Assembly: GCF_004115975.1 (NCBI RefSeq)
Contig: NZ_SDDZ01000011.1
Coordinates: 1-64,000 of the forward strand
Length of the DNA stretch: 64,000 bases
From: Gelidibacter gilvus
Lineage (GTDB): Bacteria > Bacteroidota > Bacteroidia > Flavobacteriales > Flavobacteriaceae
Reading direction: 5' to 3'
In this document: positions 1 to 8,491 of the stretch, one piece after another
Numbering within the stretch: position 1 is the first letter of the stretch
How the letters are laid out: each line of letters begins with the position of its first letter
Notes under the pieces: model-generated
What the model saw: the letters and a program-made list of their open reading frames with translations, nothing else
Databases searched by the model: none
Told to the model about the DNA's origin: nothing
Program-made: the position numbers and the translations under genes

Positions 1-96
1 TGGTATAATACAAAAAGAATCCATTCAAGCTTGGATTATTTAACACCACTTGAAATGGAACTTAAATTAAAACACATTATCAAAAATGCGGCCTAA
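1..96 (+). mobile_element. C-terminal end of IS3-family transposase (cut by window edge)
   Basis: Frame 1 is open from the first base to a TAA at 94-96 and encodes the signature tail of an IS3/IS150-type OrfB integrase: WYNTKRIHSSLDYLTPLEME, the YNxxRxHSSLxYxTPxE pattern of the rve core domain. Only the last 31 residues lie in the window, so whether the transposase is intact cannot be judged. The stop codon abuts the next coding fragment, so the IS end lies close to this point. Family assignment rests on the motif alone. Confidence 0.8.
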
Positions 97-307
97 AAAA
101 TTAGTCCCATTTTTATTAGGTAGTCCAGTAATCGCTTATGCACTTATCACGAAAAATGTTTGGTCTATAACAATTCCATTATTTCTATTTAGCTTTTTTG
201 CATTTTACAATGCCCCTAAACTTGACAAATATTTAAAAAAAAAATATGGCAATGAATATGAAGAATATGCAAAAATGACAAAAATGCTAATTCCATTTAT
301 ATATTGA
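97..307 (+). pseudogene. Truncated isoprenylcysteine methyltransferase-like membrane protein
   Basis: An open frame runs on from the IS end to 307. It encodes about 70 residues with one or two hydrophobic segments followed by KYGNEYEEYAKMTKMLIPFIY-like text. That resembles the C-terminus of ICMT/NnrU-type membrane methyltransferases, where FGxEYxxYxxxxxRxIP is usual. The formal ATG at 86 lies inside the IS reading frame, so the original N-terminus has probably been lost by IS insertion or deletion. It could be expressed as a short chimera, but I read it as a fragment. Confidence 0.45.
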
Positions 308-326
308 CAATTAAAAACAACGAACC

Positions 327-347
327 GCTAACAAAGACGTTTGTAGC
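327..347. repeat. Imperfect palindrome with one unpaired base
   Basis: GCTAACAAA and TTTGTAGC pair around a GACG loop, leaving one extra A unpaired. A comparable element sits at 7525-7544. Such short palindromes after small genes resemble recombination or structural sites in cassette-like regions, but no true attC core site is present. Confidence 0.35.
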
Positions 348-350
348 ATT

Positions 351-385
351 CAATGACCATTTTCAAACTCATGTATTGTAGAAGT
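351..385 (+). promoter_or_regulatory. Putative ECF-type promoter box before the sigma gene
   Basis: The stretch contains CAATGACC, then TTTTCAAACTC, then ATGTATTGTAGAAGTA. Nearly the same arrangement recurs at 947-980 ahead of the next gene. Two matching boxes before a sigma gene and its neighbour are what an autoregulated ECF regulon would show. The assignment is inference from this local repetition. Confidence 0.4.
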
Positions 386-393
386 AAAAACAA

Positions 394-945
394 TTGAAAG
401 AAGAGCAGCTAATAAATGAAATTAAAGAAAACCCTAGCCAGTTTCGCTTGGTCTATGACGGGCATTATCAAAAAATATTCAACTACTGCTTTAAACGGAC
501 AAAAGACTTTGATGCCTCAAAGGACATTGCATCTGAAACATTTCTTAAAGCATTTATTAACATAAATAAATTCAGGTGGAAGGGTGTTTCGTTACAAAGT
601 TGGCTTTATAGAATTGCTACTAATGAAATCAATCTTCATTATCGTTCAAAAAAATACCACCCTACATTGCTAACTGAAATCGGAAATTCTCAACCAGTTT
701 TATCAAAACAATCAGATTTACTAAAAGAAAAAAAAGATGCCGAACATGAAATGGAAAGGCATAAAGATTTTACTAAAGTGCAAGAGGAAATAGCTAAGCT
801 GCCCATAAAATACCAAGAAGTGATTACTTTAAAACACCCTGAACAGCTGAAAATCAAAGACATAAGCAGTATCCTTGACAAACCAGAAGGAACTATCAAA
901 TCGCTTTTATCGAGAGGATTAAATCTTCTTAAGCAGCAACTTTAG
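394..945 (+). CDS. ECF-type RNA polymerase sigma factor
   Basis: 183 residues, matching ECF sigma-70 size. Region 2 lies at about residues 17-90, with FNYCFKRTKDFDASKDIASE and a following FLKAF and SWLYRIATN typical of regions 2.1-2.4. Region 4 lies at about 130-183 (KLPIKYQEVITL, then a helix-turn-helix ending GTIKSLLSRG). The start is a TTG at 394; no in-frame ATG lies upstream before a stop. A membrane protein follows 58 bp downstream (from its predicted start) and may be its anti-sigma partner. A shared upstream box suggests autoregulation. Its regulon cannot be read from the sequence. Confidence 0.88.
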   Translation: MKEEQLINEIKENPSQFRLVYDGHYQKIFNYCFKRTKDFDASKDIASETFLKAFININKFRWKGVSLQSWLYRIATNEINLHYRSKKYHPTLLTEIGNSQPVLSKQSDLLKEKKDAEHEMERHKDFTKVQEEIAKLPIKYQEVITLKHPEQLKIKDISSILDKPEGTIKSLLSRGLNLLKQQL

Positions 946-946
946 T

Positions 947-980
947 GCAACCTTTTCCAACTCTATGTATTATAAGTATA
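947..980 (+). promoter_or_regulatory. Putative ECF-type promoter box before the membrane protein gene
   Basis: GCAACC at 947-952 is followed by TTTTCCAACTC and ATGTATTATAAGTA, closely matching the box at 351-385 before the sigma gene. If this is a promoter, the ATG codons at 965 and 980 lie inside it and cannot be the start of the following gene, which favours the ATG at 1004 or 1013. Confidence 0.42.
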
Positions 981-1003
981 TGAAGAACAAAAAACGTAAA
1001 ATT

Positions 1004-1456
1004 ATGAATATCATGGAGAACATAGAACAGCCATCATGTGATGTTAGTAATCACCAGAGAGAATTTAGATTGACATTATTAAATACGAAGAAATCAGCCA
1101 TGACAGGCGCTATATTATTGGTGCTACCATTTTTATTTCTAAGTGGGGTTGTTTTAAAGCATTATATGCGAATTGACTTTGGCATTCTGACTTCAGTATA
1201 TGAATGGATTGGAATGATTGATGAGGAATATGGCGACAATTCTATTCTAAATTGGATCATAAGGATTTCACTAACCATCGGTCCGTTAGTCGCTATTGCC
1301 TTAAATTTATTGGCAGTCACGCATGCCCGAATAGAAAAAGCAAGTAGAGGGCTGGTATTATCGTTCAAAATGAAATGGCTTAATTGGTTGGTCATTTTGA
1401 TTTGTTCAGGCGTATTCGCAATATTCTTTCTCTATTTTGTAGTTGAAAATGGCTAA
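1004..1456 (+). CDS. Small membrane protein, possible anti-sigma partner
   Basis: About 150 residues from ATG 1004; in-frame ATGs at 965, 980 and 1013 are alternatives. The protein has a soluble N-terminal stretch of about 35 residues and three hydrophobic segments (roughly residues 34-54, 82-104 and 125-146). It follows the ECF sigma factor on the same strand behind a matching promoter box, so a membrane anti-sigma role is plausible. I see no recognised anti-sigma motif such as a zinc-binding HxxxCxxC, and the function is inferred only from position. Confidence 0.6.
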   Translation: MNIMENIEQPSCDVSNHQREFRLTLLNTKKSAMTGAILLVLPFLFLSGVVLKHYMRIDFGILTSVYEWIGMIDEEYGDNSILNWIIRISLTIGPLVAIALNLLAVTHARIEKASRGLVLSFKMKWLNWLVILICSGVFAIFFLYFVVENG

Positions 1457-1503
1457 CTCCAATAAAGAAAATCGTGCTACACCGGCTATAGTTCATTGCT
1501 TCT

Positions 1504-1523
1504 GACTTTCCTCGCGGAAAGTC
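1504..1523. repeat. Perfect 8-bp stem hairpin in spacer
   Basis: GACTTTCC and GGAAAGTC pair perfectly around a TCGC loop. It sits in the gene-free stretch 1457-1657. No U-run follows, so it is not a classical terminator; it looks like a structural element of the cassette-like spacer. Confidence 0.4.
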
Positions 1524-1614
1524 CTCGCATACAAACCCGCAACTATTCTTATACATAAACGTTTGCGCGAACATTGACGCAAAAAATAAGCCGTTAAAAA
1601 ATTAATCAGATTTG

Positions 1615-1622
1615 TATCTTTG
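1615..1622 (+). promoter_or_regulatory. Bacteroidota -7 element (TATCTTTG)
   Basis: TATCTTTG matches the TAnnTTTG consensus of Bacteroidota primary sigma promoters and lies 36 bp before the ATG at 1658. The -33 element is weak. Confidence 0.4.
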
Positions 1623-1657
1623 ATAATCACTAAGTTTCTAAAATAGTATTTCGATTA

Positions 1658-2179
1658 ATGGATTTTGAAGATTGGGAAGATGATAGGATTCTTTTTGAAA
1701 AAGAAGATTGGGTTGGTTTACTTAAACTAAGAGAAGATAGGGCAAAAAATCAACCTTCCGATTTATATGCACAACAAAGGTTTGCAGAAATTCTTAACAT
1801 AAGTAAGAAACACAAAAAAGCCTTAGACTTAATAACACCTCTATATCAAAAAAATCATAAATCTGGATTTGGAGTTCACGAAATAATTAACGCGCTTTAT
1901 GGACTTGGAAAATCTGAAAATGATTTTAATTGGATATCAAAAATTAATGTCTTAAACCTTGATCCTATCACTCTGGAATTATGCGTTGATTATTTAAAAC
2001 CAAAACGGAAAACAATAAATATTATTGAAATATATAATGAATTAATAATGAATGCAGATTATTGTAATTTCGATGAACAGAGGTTAGCTGAATTCTTGGT
2101 TAATCATCCCGAAAAATTCGATATAAAAAAAGATAGCGAGTATTTTTTGGACATTCGATTGAAAATCAAAAGAAAATGA
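1658..2179 (+). CDS. Hypothetical protein, helical repeat-like
   Basis: 173 residues, very rich in charged residues, starting MDFEDWEDDR. It reads as paired helices (for example LYAQQRFAEILNISKKHKKA then LDLITPLYQKN), which resembles a TPR fold. No signal peptide or membrane segment. It stands alone between hairpin-containing spacers and has its own -7 element. I do not recognise the family and assign no function. Confidence 0.65.
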   Translation: MDFEDWEDDRILFEKEDWVGLLKLREDRAKNQPSDLYAQQRFAEILNISKKHKKALDLITPLYQKNHKSGFGVHEIINALYGLGKSENDFNWISKINVLNLDPITLELCVDYLKPKRKTINIIEIYNELIMNADYCNFDEQRLAEFLVNHPEKFDIKKDSEYFLDIRLKIKRK

Positions 2180-2344
2180 AAAAGCCTGCTTGCAAAAACA
2201 TTTAAAATAATTGCTAGTATTCGCCTACTTGAACATTCCTGCGGAATTTTCACAAGCTCGGCCATTTTTTCTAATTTAGGTGTTTATCCCAAATAACTAT
2301 TATATAAAACCGGTACTGCAAGCTTAATAAATTTCCTAACACAC

Positions 2345-2776
2345 ATGAAACCGACTAAAAAGGAAATAGAAGAAATTGCTGATAACCTAGATTGCGGGAT
2401 GAGATGTTTTTATAATCTTAAATCGGGTGAGATTAAGACAATACCCAATTTTGATAGCTGGATAGATGCTGACAAAGAAACCTGGGATGACGTATCAAAT
2501 GAGATTGATGAAAATTGGAGTGATTATATTGAGTTTACAGGATTTGAATCTCATGAATCTTTTAAACTGATGGTTGATTTTGCAGAGAGCGTAGATGACA
2601 CAAGATTACAGAACAAATTGATTTATGCATTAAACAGACTAAAGCCATTTCAGAACTTTAAGTGGCAAATTGATAATTCAACAGGGTATCGACAAAACTG
2701 GTTTGATTTTAAAAAAATGCGTTATATTCAATGGGTTCAAAACCAGATTGATTTAAACAATAAAGATTTTGAATAG
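2345..2776 (+). CDS. UPF0158 family protein
   Basis: 143 residues. The N-terminal half (IADNLDCGMRCFYNLKSGEI), the acidic WxDxxxExWDDV stretch and the C-terminal LKPFQNFKWQID followed by RQNWFDFK are hallmarks of UPF0158, a family of unknown function often found in accessory regions. Length agrees with the family. The stop overlaps the TTG start of the next gene by 8 bases, so the two are probably co-translated. Confidence 0.75.
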   Translation: MKPTKKEIEEIADNLDCGMRCFYNLKSGEIKTIPNFDSWIDADKETWDDVSNEIDENWSDYIEFTGFESHESFKLMVDFAESVDDTRLQNKLIYALNRLKPFQNFKWQIDNSTGYRQNWFDFKKMRYIQWVQNQIDLNNKDFE

Positions 2777-3164
2777 TACCGATTTAGATAAAGATGTAAA
2801 AAGACTCGTTCATGAAAATGTGTATGACAAAGGATTTTTCAGCGTTGTGGATATACTTTTGCAACAAAATTACTTGACTAACAAAGATTATGATGACTGG
2901 CGATTTGGACGGGTTGATTATCTTGAAAAAGTGTGCAAAATTAATTTAGTCAAACTGACTTTGATAAATAAGTTGATTATGAAATATTCCACTGAATTGG
3001 ATTTGAAAAGCTCATGGACTGGATACAATCAATATGGCAAAGGAATAAATCGTCGTTTAAGATTTAGTAAATCAGGAGATAAAACTATTGAAGACAGTTA
3101 TGCAACGCATTATATTGATAAAGAAAGGATGATTGAATTAAATGAAAAGTCTGCCATTAATTGA
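2769..3164 (+). CDS. Hypothetical protein translated with UPF0158 neighbour
   Basis: 131 residues, with a TTG start at 2769 inside the end of the upstream gene. It is soluble and mixed charge, with DWRFGRVDYLEKVCKINL near the middle and a C-terminal YATHYIDKERM. That pattern recurs in small accessory proteins, but I cannot name the family. The overlap with the UPF0158 gene suggests a two-gene unit. Confidence 0.6.
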   Translation: MNSTDLDKDVKRLVHENVYDKGFFSVVDILLQQNYLTNKDYDDWRFGRVDYLEKVCKINLVKLTLINKLIMKYSTELDLKSSWTGYNQYGKGINRRLRFSKSGDKTIEDSYATHYIDKERMIELNEKSAIN

Positions 3165-3545
3165 GTAGACAGGTAACAATTTAATATTGTCACTGCGCCT
3201 CTAACACCACCGTAAGTACGAGTCTCGTAACCGCGTACCTGCGGGCATGTACAGCAATTGAACTTTGAGTTTTGTTAATGTAATCTACCATAGGTCTATA
3301 CCCTTTTTGCCTGAGCATATAACCTTAGCATAGAAAGAGGATTGAAAAAACATATACCTATCTAAAATCTTTTTTTTTTAATGTCCTAAAGTTAATATGC
3401 AATTCGATCGACTTAATTAATACAGTTTTTTAAGCTCTGGTCTATACCTCAGAGCCAAGCCAAGTGGTGTGAACCGAATATTTATTGGCAGTAGTTCTTA
3501 TTCTATTCAATAATTCTTAAGTCAATAAACTTAGAAATCACGACT
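3165..3545. other. Gene-free spacer
   Basis: About 380 bp with no convincing ORF. It contains short imperfect inverted repeats (around the GTACGAG and CGCGTAC words at 3215-3240). GCTCTGGTCTAT at 3434 is shared with the spacer at 6847. It resembles the other hairpin-rich spacers of this small-gene region. Confidence 0.5.
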
Positions 3546-3549
3546 ATAT

Positions 3550-3587
3550 ATTGTATATTTACAGTCGTATAGACATAAATATACAAT
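3550..3587. promoter_or_regulatory. Operator of the Xre/RES toxin-antitoxin operon
   Basis: A perfect 12-bp inverted repeat, ATTGTATATTTA at 3550-3561 and its complement at 3576-3587, is separated by 14 bp. It ends one base before the antitoxin ATG. The left arm overlaps a near-consensus TATATTTA -7 element, so binding by the Xre antitoxin would block its own promoter, the usual autoregulation of type II systems. Confidence 0.65.
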
Positions 3588-3588
3588 T

Positions 3589-4095
3589 ATGGATGTAAAG
3601 CTAAAATTAGAAGATTCAAATAAAAAGAAAGGTGTAGCAGCAACAACTAGGGCTGTTAGAAAAGGAAGAAACCCCATTAGTCTCACTAAATTCTCACCGT
3701 CTTGGGTTGTTGATAACGCTAAAGATGCCCCAGGATTTCAAATGGAATTAATAAGTCGCATTAGAGAAGGCGTGAAGAAAACAGACTGGAAGCAATTAAT
3801 ACATTATACGGGTTCTACTGAAAAAGAGTTTGAGCATATACTTCCAGCATCCATTAGTAGCATGCAAAAGAAAGCTGTTTATGGAAAAGAAACGTCAGAG
3901 CGAATATACGAACTGGCGAGATTATTCGGAATCGGTTATGAGGTTTTTGATTCTAAAGAAGACTTTAAGAAATGGTTAATGACTCCCGCCAGGACCCTTG
4001 GGGGTAGAATTCCATTTGAACTGCTTGATAGTAGTTTTGGCTTTGAAATGGTTGAAAATGAAATTATTAGAATTCAATACAATGTTTATAGCTAA
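3589..4095 (+). CDS. Xre/MbcA/ParS-type antitoxin (RES partner)
   Basis: 168 residues. The N-terminal part (about 55-120) is the Xre-like helix-turn-helix region. The C-terminal 50 residues contain LGGRIPFELLDSSFG, the signature of the ParS/MbcA toxin-binding domain (formerly DUF2384). The TAA stop shares its last base with the toxin ATG, so the pair is translationally coupled. A perfect inverted repeat directly upstream is the expected operator. In known systems this protein binds and neutralises the RES toxin and represses the operon. Confidence 0.85.
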   Translation: MDVKLKLEDSNKKKGVAATTRAVRKGRNPISLTKFSPSWVVDNAKDAPGFQMELISRIREGVKKTDWKQLIHYTGSTEKEFEHILPASISSMQKKAVYGKETSERIYELARLFGIGYEVFDSKEDFKKWLMTPARTLGGRIPFELLDSSFGFEMVENEIIRIQYNVYS

Positions 4096-4565
4096 TGATT
4101 GTATATCGAGTTGCAAATGTGAAATATAAAGATTTAACACTTTCTGGAATAGGAGCTGAAAAAGTTGGTGGCAGATGGAACAAAGTTGGAACACGAGCTG
4201 TTTATTGTTCAGAAAATATTTCATTAGCGCTGCTTGAGTATTATGTTCACTCTGAAAATATTGCGTATTTGCCAAAGAAAATATTAATTGCGAAAATTCA
4301 ATTTCCAGATGATTTTGCTTTAGAAGAATTAAAAGAGATGCCGGAAAGATGGAACCAATACCCATATTCTTCCAAAACAACAGAAATATTTACAGATTTA
4401 GCAAAAGACAGAAATATTTTTGCATTACGAGTACCATCCACTATTGTCGGATTAGAATCGAATATTATCTTAAATCCCTTATATAAAGAATTTGGGAAAG
4501 TAGAAGTTATTGAGTTTATTGATTTACCTATTGATGAAAGACTTACAAAAGTTAAACGAGGATAA
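4095..4565 (+). CDS. RES-domain toxin
   Basis: 156 residues. RES-domain features are visible: an early R in VYRVA, then AEKVGGRWNKVGTRAVYCSE, containing the conserved R and Y/S positions, and an aliphatic-rich C-terminus ending in FIDLPIDERL. Characterised RES toxins deplete NAD+ when freed from their antitoxin. Length is typical. It is coupled by one base to the Xre antitoxin. A 14-bp palindrome at 4603-4616 follows the gene. Confidence 0.85.
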   Translation: MIVYRVANVKYKDLTLSGIGAEKVGGRWNKVGTRAVYCSENISLALLEYYVHSENIAYLPKKILIAKIQFPDDFALEELKEMPERWNQYPYSSKTTEIFTDLAKDRNIFALRVPSTIVGLESNIILNPLYKEFGKVEVIEFIDLPIDERLTKVKRG

Positions 4566-4602
4566 AATTAGATAAATTAAAAAATGTAATCATTCTGGAC
4601 GA

Positions 4603-4616
4603 GTCAGAATTCTGAC
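4603..4616. repeat. 14-bp perfect palindrome after toxin gene
   Basis: GTCAGAATTCTGAC lies 38 bp after the RES stop codon. It is too short and lacks a U-run, so terminator function is uncertain. Confidence 0.35.
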
Positions 4617-5169
4617 TTACATAATTTAATTTATTGCATACAGTATCCATACTTTATCCGTACACTGTCCATTCTTTATCTATAGGGTTAGGTTAGTTGA
4701 ATGGCAGAGTGATTTCAGAGTGATTTCATCATCCAGTTTCTATGATATTTAGTTAGATGAGCGTGATCGGCTTATGGTTGCAATTTCAAAACTAAAACAC
4801 TATGCTTATACTTCTCTATAAACCAAAATCTTATGAATACTAAAAGACCAAAAGGAATTAAAATACATCCTAGCAGGCTTCTTACCAAAACTACAAAATC
4901 AGACTCCAAAGTATTATTTCCAAAGAAACCGAACAGTAAGAAATAGGATGATAAAGACGTTAACCCTCTCTTTGATGTGAAATTAATTCATATTTTTAGA
5001 CTTAAAGACTTTTCGGAATCATTAACTAAAAATCTATGAAAAAAGAATTGAGCTCTACAAAAGCAGGTAACTTATTACTTAAAGACTTTACTGAATAGAA
5101 CCGTTAATAAATCTTGTCTTTTATGTACTTCAATGCTTTGGTGTCCCAGGTTTTTTTTACCACACAATA

Positions 5170-5400
5170 GCTGGAAATGTAACAACTTCAATATCTATAA
5201 CTCGGCAATTGAATTCTTTCGCACTTTTTTCCAAATCCGAAATAACGTCTTTATTTAAATTCGAAAATGGCGAAATATACGCTCTCAACAAATTGTGTGA
5301 TTTTCTGAAACCCCAATAACTTATCTAAGCCATTGTCGGTGCTTTCACCAACAAAGTCAATCGACAGTACAAACACAAACAAATAAATTCAACATAGTCC
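5170..5400 (-). pseudogene. Degraded coding remnant, family unknown
   Basis: In the otherwise gene-free stretch 4566-5713, the minus strand shows two adjoining protein-like frames. One reads VLSIDFVGESTDNGLDKLLG upstream. The next frame reads FSNLNKDVISDLEKSAKEFN and ends in PAIVW before a stop. The switch of frame near 5275-5290 and flanking stops indicate decay. Short ORFs at 4832 (37 codons) and 5035 (20 codons) on the + strand are not convincing. I cannot identify the parent family. Confidence 0.3.
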
Positions 5401-5713
5401 AACGTATTAAGATAAAGAAGAGTCTCTTTTATTCCAGCGCTCTGGGTAATCAAAAAAAAACAAAGGACCATAATGAATTTATATCCTATACCCGACACAG
5501 TATTAAAGAAGGTAGACGCCGTTGTTGCAAAATCCCAAAAGCGGCGAAATAAAATATGTTATACTACTTTCTCATGGTAAAGTAATGACTGCCCGCATCG
5601 TCAAGTAAATAGAAAAAATAACTTATAATAATGATAGTTTCTTGACCCTGTTTTAGCTTCTTTAATCACTATCAAGCTACAATAGTAACGAGGTATTAGT
5701 TGTTGGTTTTTGC

Positions 5714-6640
5714 TCAAGACATTTTAGTACTTAGAATTATGTCCTGAATGTTTACATTATGTTTAATTAAGTCTGAAATTTTTGACTGATTAAATAAAAA
5801 TATAGCAATTTTTTTATCTTGATTTCTTATCTTGTTTTTATTGAACATTACATTCCTAAGCTCCAACATATTATATATTAATCTGCTACAGAATCTGGTC
5901 ATTTCAAAATCTCTTTCTGGATCAAATAATTTTGTTTTAATCATTGTCTCATTTTCTTTATCATTAAACTTTTGGTAAGATACAGAGTTACTTAAGTCAA
6001 ACTCTAATTCTTCTTTTAAAGTTTCAGGATTAATAAATTTAATGCTCTCATAATTTGGAAAAGCTCTCATTGTATGTTTATATGCATTGTATTCATCTCT
6101 ATCGTAAAAGTCGATGGCTAATTCTTTAATTGCCACCTTTATAGCGTCTACACTTTCACTAACGTCATTTAGGTATTTTTCACCAAATGTTTCCTTAGAA
6201 AAAGTTCCAGGAAAAAATATATATTGTCCTACAGTAACTTTATATCCATAAAAATTTATCTCTTGATCAAGAATATTTAACTTCATCTCACCTTTTGCGA
6301 TGTATTCTATTTTTTTATAATTTTGTGACCATTTGGATTGAACTATTTGTCGAACTATTTTACTATTGTCAGGTATAATTCCCCTATTTGGGAGAAAGGC
6401 AAAAAAGAATTCGAAAAAGGTTTCTAATGCATGAAAATAATTTTGTCTTAAGTCAGCTTGAATGATAAATTTCGTATTCTTAGTAAGTGAGACCTTAACA
6501 TCTTCGTAATCAACCTCACTATCTTTAAGTGTTTCATTTACAGAGTCTAAAGATAATAACATGTTTTTTAAATATATAGCTCTAACTTCATGATACTCTT
6601 TCACATATGAGTTATAAAATGTTTCCGGTTTAGTTTCCAA
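5714..6640 (-). CDS. Hypothetical protein, 308 residues
   Basis: A soluble 308-residue protein with no signal peptide or membrane helix. It is rich in K, E, D and aromatic residues and mostly helical in appearance. Patterns include ALETFFEFFFAFLPNRG near residue 72 and a C-terminal ELRNVMFNKNKIRNQDKK. Very AT-rich codon use and isolation between gene-free spacers suggest an acquired gene. No family is recognised. Confidence 0.65.
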   Translation of the reverse strand: METKPETFYNSYVKEYHEVRAIYLKNMLLSLDSVNETLKDSEVDYEDVKVSLTKNTKFIIQADLRQNYFHALETFFEFFFAFLPNRGIIPDNSKIVRQIVQSKWSQNYKKIEYIAKGEMKLNILDQEINFYGYKVTVGQYIFFPGTFSKETFGEKYLNDVSESVDAIKVAIKELAIDFYDRDEYNAYKHTMRAFPNYESIKFINPETLKEELEFDLSNSVSYQKFNDKENETMIKTKLFDPERDFEMTRFCSRLIYNMLELRNVMFNKNKIRNQDKKIAIFLFNQSKISDLIKHNVNIQDIILSTKMS

Positions 6641-6895
6641 TAGTATTTTGTTTAAAGATTACAGCTAACTTGTATAAACATAACACAAAGTGACACAGGA
6701 ATCCCCCTATCTATCCATGTAATTTCTGTTTTTCATTCTCACATGTTTAAATTTGATATTTAAAATATCACTCCGAGATTATTGGGAACTAAAGTAAGTT
6801 ATACACATATACTACAAACCAACTGGCTACGTCAACACAGTATTCCGCTCTGGTCTATCGGACGACCGAATTCTTAGTTATTAGCAGAAGTCTTT

Positions 6896-7501
6896 CTATT
6901 TAAATTCGATGTTGATTATAAAATAATGAGGAATTTTAAAATGCTCTCCAAGTTTTTCAGGTTCTATATTGGATTGTGCAACTTCACAATATGAACCTGA
7001 TCCATCTTTATGAATTGTTGGTGTGATAATCGCAAAAATTGCGTTCTTTTTGTTAATATCTAAATTTAGCTCTGACTTACTTCCAAAAAAATCTTTTAAT
7101 GCATATTTTTCAGATTCTTCATACAATTTAAAAAATGATTTTTTACTTCCAAATCTTGGACCTCTAATGTATGTTTTTAATTTTCCATCAGTCATTTTGA
7201 AAAAAAACTTAAGGGATTCATTATCCGAACCAATTTTAAAATAATCACTTTCCGCACCATTAAATAAAATTGAAGTATTTTCTAATTTTCCATTTTTGTA
7301 TTCTTCGAGACTTATAACAAAAGATTTACTCTTTATGCTTTCGCCTTCAAAATTCAGTTTCTCGATATAAATATTTTCGAAATCAATTATATCTTGGATT
7401 TCTCTGTTTTCACTTCCATAATTGTTAGTCATTTTGATTGTATTTTGTGCAAACACAAAATTTGTAATTATTAATAGTGGTAATAGAATTTTGATCTTCA
7501 T
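6896..7501 (-). CDS. Secreted hypothetical protein
   Basis: 201 residues from the ATG at 7501; a 17-codon upstream extension would bury the signal peptide. MKIKILLPLLIITNFVFAQ is a clear Sec signal peptide with cleavage after the alanine-glutamine. The mature part is about 180 residues, probably beta-rich (alternating short hydrophobic runs), with a single cysteine near the C-terminus. No lipobox. Family unknown. A palindrome lies 24 bp upstream of the start. Confidence 0.65.
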   Translation of the reverse strand: MKIKILLPLLIITNFVFAQNTIKMTNNYGSENREIQDIIDFENIYIEKLNFEGESIKSKSFVISLEEYKNGKLENTSILFNGAESDYFKIGSDNESLKFFFKMTDGKLKTYIRGPRFGSKKSFFKLYEESEKYALKDFFGSKSELNLDINKKNAIFAIITPTIHKDGSGSYCEVAQSNIEPEKLGEHFKIPHYFIINIEFK

Positions 7502-7524
7502 ATGGTTTTTTGTTCTTAGATTTC

Positions 7525-7544
7525 TGCTAACGCATTTACAAGCA
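7525..7544. repeat. Imperfect palindrome upstream of the secreted protein gene
   Basis: TGCT and AGCA bracket AACGCATTTACA; on the minus strand it reads TGCTTGTAAATGCGTTAGCA, resembling the element at 327-347 in its GTTAGC end. A spacer element of unknown role. Confidence 0.3.
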
Positions 7545-7639
7545 TCACACATACCTAATCAATTCCATAATGGAGAGATGGTGTACGTCAAGTTGTCTTG
7601 TATAGCTATAATAGGATTTAATCATTAATCTGTATAGCT

Positions 7640-7744
7640 ATTTCAGGACGGGTCATAGTTATTTTAGGACGGGTCACAAATTATAGGTATAGCGTATCAA
7701 CGCCATGGATACTCCATGGATACTCCATGGATACTCCATGGATA
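7640..7744. repeat. Cluster of short direct and tandem repeats
   Basis: Two copies of ATTTnAGGACGGGTCA (7640-7655 and 7661-7676) lie 21 bp apart. A tandem array of an 11-bp unit, CCATGGATACT, follows: three full copies and one partial at 7703-7744. The array contains four NcoI-type CCATGG palindromes. The spacer 7553-7946 holds no gene. Confidence 0.75.
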
Positions 7745-7946
7745 GTGCACGAAGAGTGTATGATAGGAAAAAGGCTATTACAAACCACCACTACCCTATC
7801 TCAATTTTCAGTTTACCACAAAAAAATAAAAGTTTTATTCTTTTGTTTTAACCATCTGTTTAATATGTTTTAGTAAATTAATATAGCAAATACTTTAAGC
7901 CTCTAGCAATAGAATGTCTTTGAGTTTATAATTTTTAAATTCTAAT

Positions 7947-8450
7947 TTACGCTTTGTAGTAAACTTCCTTCCTCCCAACCTTTTCTCCAGTCTTTACTAA
8001 TTCATCTTGTTTCAAGTTTCTCATAACCCCAGCAATGGCTGTTGATGTTATTAATTGATCAATTGCATTAATTCTTAATAATTCAGTTTTAATGTCCGCA
8101 ACCGTTTTACCACCTTTAAGAAAATTGGAGTTTACTATATTCTCCCTAATTCTCGCAGTTAATCTTGTAGCTTCCTTTCGTTCCCCAGATAGTTCTTTCT
8201 TAGGTTTCAGTGGTATTTTAAAATCTATTAAAGTTTCAAGAGGATACTGAACAGATTTTGCATATTCAACGTATAAGTCGATATTTTTAGCTTCACCCTT
8301 TTCAATCTTTATAATAGAACTTTTTGAAATCTCTGTCATAAAAATAATGTCCTCAATTGAAAGATATTTTCCCAAGCGATAAAATTTAAGTTTGAGACCT
8401 AAATTCTCCCTATAATTGGAAGGATTATTTGTAATAGACTTATTTCCCAT
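7947..8450 (-). CDS. Putative Xre-family transcriptional regulator
   Basis: 167 residues. Residues 14-75 read as a helix-turn-helix of the Xre/cI type: LGLKLKFYRLGKYLSIEDI, then EISKSSIIKIEKGEA, then YAKSVQYPLETLI. The C-terminal half (95-165) resembles a small winged helix, with KTGEKVGRKEVYYKA as its wing. It may control neighbouring accessory genes or the divergent promoter at 8492. No partner toxin is adjacent. Confidence 0.65.
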   Translation of the reverse strand: MGNKSITNNPSNYRENLGLKLKFYRLGKYLSIEDIIFMTEISKSSIIKIEKGEAKNIDLYVEYAKSVQYPLETLIDFKIPLKPKKELSGERKEATRLTARIRENIVNSNFLKGGKTVADIKTELLRINAIDQLITSTAIAGVMRNLKQDELVKTGEKVGRKEVYYKA

Positions 8451-8491
8451 AGTATTTTATTAATGTTTTTTAGTATTTATTTAGAAACTTA

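Noticed and set aside
3176-3260. Possible tRNA or attachment site
   Set aside because: No T-loop GTTCRANTC motif, no cloverleaf arms and no CCA end; only short inverted words.
7701-7744. Possible CRISPR array or iteron origin at the CCATGGATACT repeats
   Set aside because: The 11-bp units are contiguous without spacers, and there are no cas or replication genes nearby; a simple tandem repeat explains it.
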